Below, piece by piece: positions 1 through 5,229 of a stretch of DNA of 5,229 nucleotides. The stretch is from Oscillospiraceae bacterium (GTDB taxonomy: Bacteria > Bacillota_A > Clostridia > Oscillospirales > Ruminococcaceae). The stretch lies in the NCBI GenBank assembly GCA_017440445.1, contig JAFSHE010000154.1:1-5229 (forward strand), written 5' to 3'. Below the pieces are notes generated by a model, which did not search any database, was not told where the DNA came from, and was given only the letters and a program-made list of their open reading frames with translations. Position numbers and translations under genes: made by a program. Position 1 is the stretch's first letter; every line of letters starts with the position of its first letter.

Positions 1-135
1 AAGGACGAGTCCTCTACTACTGAGAGCGAGTCTGAGTCATCCGATACCGAAAGCGGTTCTGAGTCCACCGAAACCTCTGAGGAAACCTCTGACGAGGCAG
101 ATACAGACTCCTCCGCAGATGCTACGGAAGCTTAA
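1..135 (+). CDS. C-terminal end of an unidentified protein with an acidic Ser/Thr/Glu tail (5' end outside window)
   Basis: Frame 1 is open from the first base to a TAA at 133-135 and contains no usable start codon, so the gene begins left of the window. The 44 visible residues are almost only Ser (13), Glu (11), Thr (8), Asp (6) and Ala (4), with a single Lys at the edge: a strongly negative, low-complexity and surely disordered tail. Such tails occur at the ends of secreted, membrane or chaperone-like proteins in Bacillota, but nothing here identifies the family, and I assign no function. The coding reading is supported by the uniform composition, the clean stop and the terminator that begins 13 bases later. 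The gene is transcribed in the same direction as the sigma operon but appears separated from it by that terminator. Confidence 0.75.
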   Translation, partial: KDESSTTESESESSDTESGSESTETSEETSDEADTDSSADATEA

Positions 136-148
136 AAAACGATAAATT

Positions 149-179
149 AAAAAGAGGCAGCGCTGCTGCTTCTTTTTTT
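149..179 (+). terminator. Rho-independent terminator after the acidic-tail gene
   Basis: A 13-base left arm (149-161, A-rich then GAGGCAGC) pairs with 165-177 (GCTGCTTC then T's) around a 3-base loop. The only imperfection is one G-T wobble. The stem runs directly into a T-tract (173-179). This is a textbook intrinsic terminator, 13 bases after the upstream stop codon, and it implies that the sigma gene needs its own promoter. Confidence 0.93.
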
Positions 180-235
180 ATAAATAATTCCGACAATATA
201 GCTCCAAAATTCGTTATATCTATGAGAACACCAAA
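180..235 (+). promoter_or_regulatory. Probable promoter region of the ECF sigma operon
   Basis: This short A/T-rich gap lies between a strong terminator and the sigma ribosome binding site, so a promoter is expected here by position. Candidate elements are weak: CCGACA at 190-195 as a -35-like box and TTATAT/TATATC at 214-220 as a -10-like box, with a spacing of 18-19 bases. ECF operons are often autoregulated, but I cannot recognise a specific ECF-type motif or an operator. The location is inferred from context; the exact boxes are uncertain. Confidence 0.35.
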
Positions 236-240
236 AAGGA
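236..240 (+). promoter_or_regulatory. Ribosome binding site of the sigma factor gene
   Basis: AAGGA lies 9 bases before the ATG at 250, embedded in an A-rich run. It supports the choice of this start codon, which also places the conserved sigma region 2 right at the N-terminus, as is usual for ECF factors. Confidence 0.8.
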
Positions 241-249
241 TGTGACAGT

Positions 250-720
250 ATGACCGAGCATGAGTTTTCCGAATTTTACAAACGGAACTACATGACCGTA
301 TACAGGCTATGCTTTATCTACATGAAAGACCACGCAGAGGCGGAGGACTGCACCGAGGACACCTTCGTAAAGGTGCTGACAGGCAGCTACGTCTTTCAGA
401 ATGAACGCCATGAAAAGGCATGGCTATCCACAGTTGCCGCTAATCTGTGCAAGGACAGGCTGAAAAACTGGTGGCACAGCAGGACTGATTCCATAGATGA
501 CTACGAGCATCTTCCCGCACAGAGCGAGGAGGACAGCGGACTTCTCTCCGAGGTGATGAAGCTGCCTGATAAGCTGAAAGAGGTGGTTTTCCTCTACTAT
601 TACATAGGCTATCAGACAGATGAGATAGCCGCACTGCTGAAGCGACCCGCCTCCACAGTGCGAAATCAGCTGAGAGACGCCCGAAAACGGCTCAGAAAAA
701 TTCTGGGAGGTGAGCTGTAA
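250..720 (+). CDS. ECF-type RNA polymerase sigma factor (sigma-70 family)
   Basis: This 156-residue protein has the two-domain layout of extracytoplasmic function sigma factors, which direct RNA polymerase to a small set of promoters in response to an envelope or external signal. Region 2 spans roughly residues 6-77. It includes the acidic stretch AEAEDCTEDTF, typical of the -10 recognition and core-binding helices, and the AWLSTVAANLCKDRL segment that usually follows it. A short linker (about 78-102) leads to region 4 (about 103-152), where LPDKLKEVVFLYYYIGYQ and the helix-turn-helix DEIAALLKRPASTVRNQL would contact the -35 element. There is no C-terminal extension, and the length is slightly short but normal for the family. 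Its TAA overlaps the ATG of the downstream membrane protein, so the two are co-transcribed and probably translationally coupled, the usual arrangement of a sigma factor with its anti-sigma factor. The ECF assignment is secure; the exact subgroup and target genes are not known. Confidence 0.95.
   Translation: MTEHEFSEFYKRNYMTVYRLCFIYMKDHAEAEDCTEDTFVKVLTGSYVFQNERHEKAWLSTVAANLCKDRLKNWWHSRTDSIDDYEHLPAQSEEDSGLLSEVMKLPDKLKEVVFLYYYIGYQTDEIAALLKRPASTVRNQLRDARKRLRKILGGEL
705..713 (+). promoter_or_regulatory. Strong Shine-Dalgarno inside the sigma gene, for the membrane protein
   Basis: GGGAGGTGA lies within the last codons of the sigma gene. Its GGAGG core (706-710) is 9 bases before the ATG at 720. 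Together with the TAATG stop/start overlap it fixes the start of the downstream gene and indicates coupled translation of the two proteins. Confidence 0.85.
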
Positions 721-3700
721 TGGATAAACGTATATTAAACGAAATAGAGCAGATAGCTCCCCGCAACGGTGCAGAGGAGAGAATGTTTGATCATATCCTG
801 CAAAAGGCAGAAAATTCCGAGCTTGTAAAAGAGCTTAACAAGCCCGAGAGAAAATTCCCGTGGAAGATCGTGACTACTGTTGCAGCATGTCTTGCTGTGG
901 TAGCGGGAATAGCGGTTGCAGTGAATACCTTTTCGCAGAAGCTGCCTGTGCAGTCGTCCTCGCCCGCGGAGATAAAGGCTGTAATGATAACCACCGACCC
1001 CGTGGGAAACGAGTTCAAAAGCCTTGATAACGGAGAAAGCTGGACTGTTAACGGTGAGCCGACCGATGAAAAGCCTGATATCTACCTCACCGCCGCATCC
1101 ATAGAGCCGTATATGTACACTGAAACTCCTGAGGTATGTCTCCATAACAACACAGACAAAAAGCTTACTCCGAGAATGCTGTGGAGGCTTGAGATATTCT
1201 CTGACGGGGCATGGCAGAAGCCCGAATATCTTCACGAGATGCAGACGTCCATCGGCTATACTGTCCATGCGGGAGATACGCTCACCCATGCCATACCGCT
1301 TTACAGCCTTGTACCCAAGGCAGGAAGATACCGCTGCTATCTCCCTGAAACAGATACAGACGGCTATACCTGCATGATGGAGTTTTACCTCAACGTTAAC
1401 TCCGAAACAGCGGTTATGAGGTCAACAGACCCAGATGGCAAGGAATACATCAGCTACGACAACGGCGAAACATGGCTGTGCGATGGTAAGCTGTCCGACG
1501 CCGCTCCGCAGGTACACTTCACCACAGGATCGCTGAAGCCGATAGAGTTTACGGACAGGACAGGAATTCAGCTTGTAAACCACGGTGATGACATCGGTAT
1601 CGGTATCGACTACAAGGTACAGATACTGTCCGATGGTGAATGGGAAGCCCCCGAGCTGCTTGACCCCGATGCAATATACCTTGTTCATGATATCGGATAT
1701 ATTCTGCAAAAGGACAATCCTTTCTCTATTGCTGATAACCCGCTTACAAGATACGTCCCCTGTGCGGGACGATACAGGGTGATAAAGGAGCTGCACAACG
1801 GCTTCACCTGTACAGCGGAGTTCACTGTCTATACCGAGTCCAGAACAACGGTACTCACCACCACCGACCCCGACGGAAAGGAATACAAAAGCTACGACAA
1901 CGGTCTGACATGGTATGTAAACGGCTGGAAATACATCAAGGAAAACACCGTCGCAAAACCGCCCGTGTACCTTACGCTTCCGAATAACATGCCACTCAGG
2001 AGCGATACAAAAGCTCTTGCGACCGTACACTGCTCCGATAATAATGATTACACCGCAAGTAGCTGGGACTTTCATCAGAAAATAAACGCAGAATGGGCTG
2101 AACCTCAGTACAGTGACCCCGATTTTGAAAAAAAGGGGTACATATCGTTACAATCGACAGCGGTTATATCCAAAGATCTCGCTGTAAGCAATTTTATCCC
2201 TCTTGAAAGGTGCGTTCCATCTGACGATAAGTATATGTACACCGTTGAAATAAACGACAGCTCGGGTGGAAAATATACCTGCACCGCAGAGTTTTACACA
2301 GACAGGATGACGGAGTTCCCCGCTCCCGACGAAAACGCACCGACAATAACCACCACGCTTGCGGACGGAACAGTGTACAGCACCTGTGATAACGGGCTTA
2401 GCTGGACTAAAAACGGCTCGCTTACCAATGAAAGCCCCGATGTATTCTTCACAACACCGATAAACGGGGTCATTACAGAAGAAAGCCACGCTCCTATCTC
2501 GCTGCACAATTTCAGCGGCTCTGCTCTGTCGCTTTCGGGCGCAGGTGTAAAGATACAGAGTGACAACGGTTGGACAGAACCTCTTATCGGCGTGACGCCA
2601 GAATATCTATCCTATCCCGTAAACGACGACAGGATACTTTCCAGCAGAGCAGCAAACCATCTCTGTGCCGAATATCCCTCATACAAGCCCTATATGAAGG
2701 GAACCTATCAGATCTCCGTAACAGCAACTAAACCAGACTCACCCGAGGAAAGGTTCATGTGTACGATAGAGTACAAGGCAGCGCTGTCCGAGGGGACTGA
2801 AAAAGCAGCCGTGTTGTATATCACAAAGCCTACGCAAAACGAGTTTATCAGCACAAACGGCGGCGCATCCTGGACAGTAGGCGGTAAGACCGCTATTAAC
2901 GGCAATCCCCCGCTGTATATCACCGCAGATATAAGAGAGGCTATAACCGATTTCAGCAAGGAGCCGCTTGTTACCCTGTATAACGATACACAGCAGTCTG
3001 TCAGCATAACAAGCACGGAGCTGCAGGTGTACTCCTTCGGTGAATGGATAACACCCGAGGCAGCGTCCGACAGTGCCGCTGAAAAGCTTAAGCAGCAATT
3101 AAACAAAAGCATAGCTGCGGGAGATAACAATGCGCTGTTTATCCCCATCTCAGCCTGCAAGCCTGTTGAGGGTAAGTTCAGATACAGGATATTGACCTCT
3201 GACGAGCATATCTGTGATGTGTATTTCTATACGGAGCATACCGAAAAGGGCGATACGTTCACCGAGGTAGCGCCGCCCACGCTTAACATCAGGGCGCAGA
3301 TATCCACGGATGATATCAAGAACGAGCTTGGCTACGTTACTCCCGTAGATATTACCACGCTTGAATACTATGACAGCGCAGTGGAATATGTTCACCACAT
3401 AAATGACGAGGATTTCATTAAACAATATGAGGAACAGAACTACACATACATTAACCTTTACTATGAATTTATCGGTACAGACAAGGCAGACTGGATAGTT
3501 TCGGCATCCTGGAACCTGTGCCTTGATATTCTGACCCCCGACCCTGCGTATTACTCAAGGCTGTTTTATGTAAAGGACGGCAGGATAACCGAGGATATCC
3601 TTACAGCCAAAGGAGAGATAGGCCCGCTTTATGTTATTGATGATAAGATGTACTTCCATGTAAACAGCAAGGGCGAGGAAAGCAGACTGTATTGCATTGA

Positions 3701-4364
3701 ACCCGGAGAGGATATGTATGACAAGCTTGAACTGATAGACTCGGGCGAGAAGATAACCATACTCGGCTCAAGCGCCACAGAAAAATACATACGCTACGCA
3801 AAGGGAACTGACCATATTCTGGATGTGGACAGCGGTGATATCTTCGACACGGGCTACACCTCTCCCGAGGGATATACGGAGTATGGTGCGTTAATTCATG
3901 ATGGCATCTTCTACTATCCGTTTGACGAAACCAAGAAATATCTTGCAAAGGCGCTGAACATAACCACAGGCGAGGTAGAGGACTGCGAGAAAACTCTCCC
4001 CGAGCTGCACGAAGAGTATGTCTACAATGAAAAGCCGCTTATCGTCGGTGGGTATACGATAGATGATATCATAAATCCCACTGACGGAAGGTCAGTAACA
4101 GGACTATCGATAACCAACAACGAAACAGGCGAGGAAAAACGATATCCCTTTGAAAAGGACCTCGTGAAGATAGGCGCTATCGGTGACAGGATGTATTACT
4201 CCACAAGCGGAAGTATAATGGAGCTTGACCCCGCAAAGGGCGAAATTGCCTTTATCCCATTGGAGCATGCGATGCCCAGCGGCTGGCGCATTAATGGAGA
4301 TACGTTATTCCTGTACTCAGACATCGACCGAGATGTACGATATGCGTACAGTATCGACCGATAA
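720..4364 (+). CDS. Large single-pass membrane protein, putative anti-sigma factor/sensor with five Asp-box/Ig-like repeats and a propeller-like C-terminus
   Basis: The 1214-residue product starts at an ATG overlapping the sigma stop codon. Residues 1-48 are hydrophilic and probably cytoplasmic, ending in a basic patch (KPERKFPWK). Residues about 50-68 form one transmembrane helix, rich in Val and Ala. A short linker (about 70-85) leads to an extracytoplasmic region. Residues 86-850 are five tandem repeats of about 145-160 residues, each opening with an Asp-box-like motif (SLDNGESW in the first) and continuing with an Ig-like module resembling Big_14-type domains (conserved Trp, an IPL strand, GRYR). 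Residues about 854-1214 are rich in beta strands with recurring short blade-like units such as IGDRMYY and DDKMYFHV, suggesting a beta-propeller. Operon position and topology suggest that the N-terminus binds the sigma factor while the exterior senses a signal. No HxxxCxxC zinc anti-sigma motif and no RsgI-type N-domain is evident, so the anti-sigma role is inference. An alternative is a surface protein merely controlled by the sigma factor. Confidence 0.8.
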   Translation: MDKRILNEIEQIAPRNGAEERMFDHILQKAENSELVKELNKPERKFPWKIVTTVAACLAVVAGIAVAVNTFSQKLPVQSSSPAEIKAVMITTDPVGNEFKSLDNGESWTVNGEPTDEKPDIYLTAASIEPYMYTETPEVCLHNNTDKKLTPRMLWRLEIFSDGAWQKPEYLHEMQTSIGYTVHAGDTLTHAIPLYSLVPKAGRYRCYLPETDTDGYTCMMEFYLNVNSETAVMRSTDPDGKEYISYDNGETWLCDGKLSDAAPQVHFTTGSLKPIEFTDRTGIQLVNHGDDIGIGIDYKVQILSDGEWEAPELLDPDAIYLVHDIGYILQKDNPFSIADNPLTRYVPCAGRYRVIKELHNGFTCTAEFTVYTESRTTVLTTTDPDGKEYKSYDNGLTWYVNGWKYIKENTVAKPPVYLTLPNNMPLRSDTKALATVHCSDNNDYTASSWDFHQKINAEWAEPQYSDPDFEKKGYISLQSTAVISKDLAVSNFIPLERCVPSDDKYMYTVEINDSSGGKYTCTAEFYTDRMTEFPAPDENAPTITTTLADGTVYSTCDNGLSWTKNGSLTNESPDVFFTTPINGVITEESHAPISLHNFSGSALSLSGAGVKIQSDNGWTEPLIGVTPEYLSYPVNDDRILSSRAANHLCAEYPSYKPYMKGTYQISVTATKPDSPEERFMCTIEYKAALSEGTEKAAVLYITKPTQNEFISTNGGASWTVGGKTAINGNPPLYITADIREAITDFSKEPLVTLYNDTQQSVSITSTELQVYSFGEWITPEAASDSAAEKLKQQLNKSIAAGDNNALFIPISACKPVEGKFRYRILTSDEHICDVYFYTEHTEKGDTFTEVAPPTLNIRAQISTDDIKNELGYVTPVDITTLEYYDSAVEYVHHINDEDFIKQYEEQNYTYINLYYEFIGTDKADWIVSASWNLCLDILTPDPAYYSRLFYVKDGRITEDILTAKGEIGPLYVIDDKMYFHVNSKGEESRLYCIEPGEDMYDKLELIDSGEKITILGSSATEKYIRYAKGTDHILDVDSGDIFDTGYTSPEGYTEYGALIHDGIFYYPFDETKKYLAKALNITTGEVEDCEKTLPELHEEYVYNEKPLIVGGYTIDDIINPTDGRSVTGLSITNNETGEEKRYPFEKDLVKIGAIGDRMYYSTSGSIMELDPAKGEIAFIPLEHAMPSGWRINGDTLFLYSDIDRDVRYAYSIDR
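867..926 (+). other. Transmembrane helix segment of the putative sensor
   Basis: This segment encodes residues 50-69, an uninterrupted hydrophobic stretch dominated by Val and Ala and preceded by Lys/Arg residues at 41-49. The positive-inside rule puts the N-terminus in the cytoplasm and the 1140-residue C-terminal part outside. There is no signal-peptidase-like site clearly following it, so I read it as an anchor rather than a cleaved signal peptide. Confidence 0.85.
975..1406 (+). repeat. Sensor repeat 1 (residues 86-229)
   Basis: This is the first of five protein-level tandem repeats. It carries a canonical Asp-box SLDNGESW (residues 101-108), then NG, then an Ig-like module with FSDGAW (conserved Trp165), AIPLYSL and AGRYRC. 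Cysteines 206 and 218 lie near its end, 12 residues apart, and Cys140 is extra. It ends in a GYTC...EFYL strand that recurs in later repeats. Confidence 0.85.
1407..1844 (+). repeat. Sensor repeat 2 (residues 230-375)
   Basis: This repeat opens with STDPDGKEY and the Asp-box SYDNGETW (245-252), followed 56 residues later by LSDGEW (Trp308), then RYVPCAGRYR and GFTCTAEF. Cys348 and Cys364 form a likely pair. Its header is nearly identical to that of repeat 3, also at DNA level around AAGGAATACA and AGCTACGACAACGG, suggesting these two headers diverged most recently or are under the strongest constraint. Confidence 0.85.
1845..2330 (+). repeat. Sensor repeat 3 (residues 376-537)
   Basis: This repeat opens with TTDPDGKEYKSYDNGLTW (Asp-box 391-398). 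The usual SDGxW is replaced by INAEW (Trp459), 61 residues after the Asp-box Trp. The module ends with IPLERCVP and KYTCTAEF, with Cys498 and Cys521 as the likely pair and Cys438 extra. A short Pro-rich linker (FPAPDENAP) joins it to repeat 4. Confidence 0.82.
2331..2804 (+). repeat. Sensor repeat 4 (residues 538-695)
   Basis: The header is a shifted Asp-box, TCDNGLSW (555-562), preceded by ADGTVYS. QSDNGW (Trp618) follows 56 residues later. The IPL strand before the end is not preserved; instead HLCAEYPSYKP precedes GTYQISV, and the closing strand is RFMCTIEY. Cys649 and Cys681 are 32 residues apart, the widest pair of the five. Confidence 0.78.
2805..3269 (+). repeat. Sensor repeat 5 (residues 696-850), degenerate Asp-box
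   Basis: The header STNGGASW (711-718) keeps Gly and Trp, but Asn replaces the defining Asp, so this copy may have lost the turn-stabilising side chain. YSFGEW (Trp776) follows 58 residues later, then LFIPISACKP, KFRYRI and HICDVYFY, with Cys813 and Cys832. It is the most diverged copy and leads into the C-terminal domain. Confidence 0.78.
3279..4361 (+). other. C-terminal beta-propeller-like region of the sensor (residues 854-1214)
   Basis: After the repeats the sequence changes character. About 100 mixed residues rich in Tyr and Asp (including QYEEQNYTYINLYYEF) are followed by short recurring units in which a hydrophobic strand, an Asp/Gly turn and an aromatic strand alternate: VIDDKMYFHV, RLYCIEPGE, LIHDGIFYYPF, IGDRMYYS, IMELDPAKGEI and INGDTLFLY. 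This pattern is typical of WD/PQQ/TolB-like or DUF5050-like propeller blades, which read out ligands or partners. The number of blades cannot be fixed by eye, and the family assignment is tentative. Confidence 0.55.
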
Positions 4365-4377
4365 GCAATACACAACA

Positions 4378-4414
4378 AAGACCGACAACCAAAAACGTTG
4401 CCGGTCTTGTTTTA
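4378..4414. terminator. Probable terminator hairpin between the convergent sensor and GH31 genes
   Basis: Arms 4378-4389 (AAGACCGACAAC) and 4397-4408 (GTTGCCGGTCTT) pair over 12 positions with one A-C mismatch around a 7-base loop. A modest T-rich run (TGTTTTATT) follows on the plus strand. It starts 14 bases after the sensor stop and lies 32 bases from the GH31 stop, so it may serve both genes; on the minus strand the trailing T-run is weaker. Confidence 0.75.
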
Positions 4415-4445
4415 TTCAAAACAACTGTCTGATATTGTTTGATTA

Positions 4446-5229
4446 TCAATAGATATCAAGCTCAGATGCGCCATCACGCAGGAATACAGGGATAACATCC
4501 ATGGGTGCAGGTACTGTGACCGTCTGTCCGCCCTCGTAGGACACCTTTGTGTTTGCGTCTGTCCACTTTGCTCCTGCGGGGAGATATACGGTGCGCTCCC
4601 TTGCGCCCTCCTCCATGACAGGCGCTACAAGGATATCAGGACCGAACATGTACTCGTCCTCGGTGGTCCATGCTGTCTTATCCTCGCTGAAATCAAAGAA
4701 CAGCGGGCGCATTACGGGAAGTCCCGTTTCGGTACACTCGTCCATCACCCTACGGATATAGGGGCGAAGCTTTTCTCTTATAAACAGGAACTTCTTAAGT
4801 ATCTCGTAGTTGTCCTCGCCGAAGCTCCACACCTCGTTATCCTGTCCCGAGGTAAGCTGGCGCACTCCGTCGATGAACTCCTGCTCACGCTCGTACCAGG
4901 GACTTCTCTCGCCGTGCATACGGAATACAGGGCAGAATGCTCCCCACTGGAACCAACGCACAAGCAGCTCTCTGAACCTTTCATCCGAGATATCTCCGCC
5001 AAGGAAACCGCCTATATCAGATGTCCACCACGGAATACCCGCAACAGACATATTAAGTCCCGCCTGAAGCTGCTCTCTCATGGCACGGAATGAGGAATGT
5101 ATATCTCCTGACCATGTGAGAACTCCGTATTTCTGACTTCCTGCCCATGCGCAGCGCACAAGGCTGAGCACCTCGCTCTCGCCCTCCTGCTTAAGTCCGT
5201 CATAGAAGCCCTTTGCGTACATCAGAGGA
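4446..5229 (-). CDS. Glycoside hydrolase family 31 alpha-glycosidase (alpha-glucosidase/alpha-xylosidase type), C-terminal part only
   Basis: The minus-strand frame is open from the right edge to a TGA at 4446-4448. The Met encoded at 5220-5222 is internal, because the frame continues upstream with Pro-Leu and matches the family's PLMYAKGFYDG segment. GH31 enzymes release alpha-linked glucose or xylose from oligosaccharides by a retaining mechanism. Counting from that Met, WAGSQKYGVLTWSGDI holds the expected acid/base Asp (residue 40), GIPWWTSDIGGF (63-73) lines the active site, and FRMHGERSPW (100-109) includes the substrate-binding His. GLPVMRPLFFDF and YMFGPDILVAPVMEEG mark the end of the barrel and the start of the proximal beta-sandwich, which ends with IPVFLRDGA. 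The nucleophile Asp region, N-terminal sandwich and start codon lie outside the window. The protein ends soon after the proximal sandwich, leaving no room for a DUF5110-type extra domain. No signal peptide can be assessed. Substrate cannot be decided from this part. Confidence 0.93.
   Translation of the reverse strand, partial: PLMYAKGFYDGLKQEGESEVLSLVRCAWAGSQKYGVLTWSGDIHSSFRAMREQLQAGLNMSVAGIPWWTSDIGGFLGGDISDERFRELLVRWFQWGAFCPVFRMHGERSPWYEREQEFIDGVRQLTSGQDNEVWSFGEDNYEILKKFLFIREKLRPYIRRVMDECTETGLPVMRPLFFDFSEDKTAWTTEDEYMFGPDILVAPVMEEGARERTVYLPAGAKWTDANTKVSYEGGQTVTVPAPMDVIPVFLRDGASELDIY

Noticed and set aside
735..2075. Long open frames on the minus strand (735-1289 and 1422-2075) opposite the sensor gene.
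   Set aside because: They lie wholly within a convincing repeat-bearing gene, have no ribosome binding site or domain logic, and encode Cys/Arg/Val-rich sequences typical of antisense shadows.
975..3269. Reading the five Asp-box motifs as a sialidase (BNR) beta-propeller.
   Set aside because: Boxes are 144-164 residues apart instead of about 50, no catalytic Arg triad or FRIP motif is seen, and the intervening sequence looks Ig-like.
2148..3425. Several further minus-strand open frames (2148-2507, 2294-2566, 2708-3160, 2739-3098, 3150-3425).
   Set aside because: They overlap one another and the sensor's repeats in different frames, with no recognisable motifs; they are explained by the codon composition of the real gene.
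4225..4452. A 75-codon plus-strand frame running past the sensor stop and through the hairpin.
   Set aside because: It is out of frame with the sensor, passes through the terminator stem and overlaps the end of the GH31 gene; no ribosome binding site precedes it.
4549..5067. Plus-strand and alternative minus-strand frames inside the GH31 gene.
   Set aside because: The GH31 frame carries clear catalytic and structural motifs throughout, so the others are shadows.
5220..5222. Start codon for the GH31 gene at the Met encoded here.
   Set aside because: The frame stays open to the window edge and the surrounding PLMYAKGFYDG segment lies in the middle of GH31 barrels, so this Met is internal.
1..5229. 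CRISPR array, insertion sequence, tRNA/rRNA gene or riboswitch.
   Set aside because: No regularly spaced short DNA repeats, transposase motifs, terminal inverted repeats, or tRNA-like or riboswitch-like folds were seen; non-coding space is limited to about 115 and 81 bases, mostly taken up by terminators and the sigma leader.

Overview
The window holds one complete two-gene unit flanked by the ends of two other genes, and it looks like a chromosomal segment of a gut or rumen Bacillota. A Ruminococcus-like (Oscillospiraceae) host is my best guess. That guess rests on balanced base composition, strong AGGA/GGAGG ribosome binding sites, a GH31 glycosidase of Firmicute type, and an ECF sigma factor paired with a very large single-pass membrane protein. 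It is inference from style, not from a marker gene.

Layout: positions 1-135 are the last 44 codons of a plus-strand gene ending in an extremely acidic Ser/Thr/Glu tail, closed by a clear intrinsic terminator (149-179). A 70-base gap carries the probable promoter and the ribosome binding site of an ECF sigma factor (250-720). The sigma stop codon overlaps the start codon of the next gene (TAATG), a 1214-residue membrane protein (720-4364). An imperfect hairpin follows (4378-4414). On the minus strand, 4446 to the right edge encodes the C-terminal part of a GH31 alpha-glycosidase, convergent with the sigma operon.

How the parts likely work together: the sigma factor and the membrane protein form a translationally coupled regulator and sensor pair. 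The membrane protein has a short cytoplasmic N-terminus (about 48 residues) that could hold the sigma factor, one transmembrane helix, and an exterior of about 1140 residues. The exterior consists of five tandem repeats of about 145-160 residues followed by a beta-propeller-like C-terminal region. Each repeat opens with an Asp-box (S-x-D-x-G-x-[ST]-W) or a close variant and continues with an Ig-like module. The anti-sigma role is inferred from gene order and topology; no zinc-binding anti-sigma motif is visible. The neighbouring GH31 enzyme makes a carbohydrate-related signal conceivable but does not prove it.

The most unusual item is the sensor's architecture: repeated Asp-box plus Ig-like units with a cysteine pair in each repeat, ending in a propeller-like domain, directly coupled to an ECF sigma factor.
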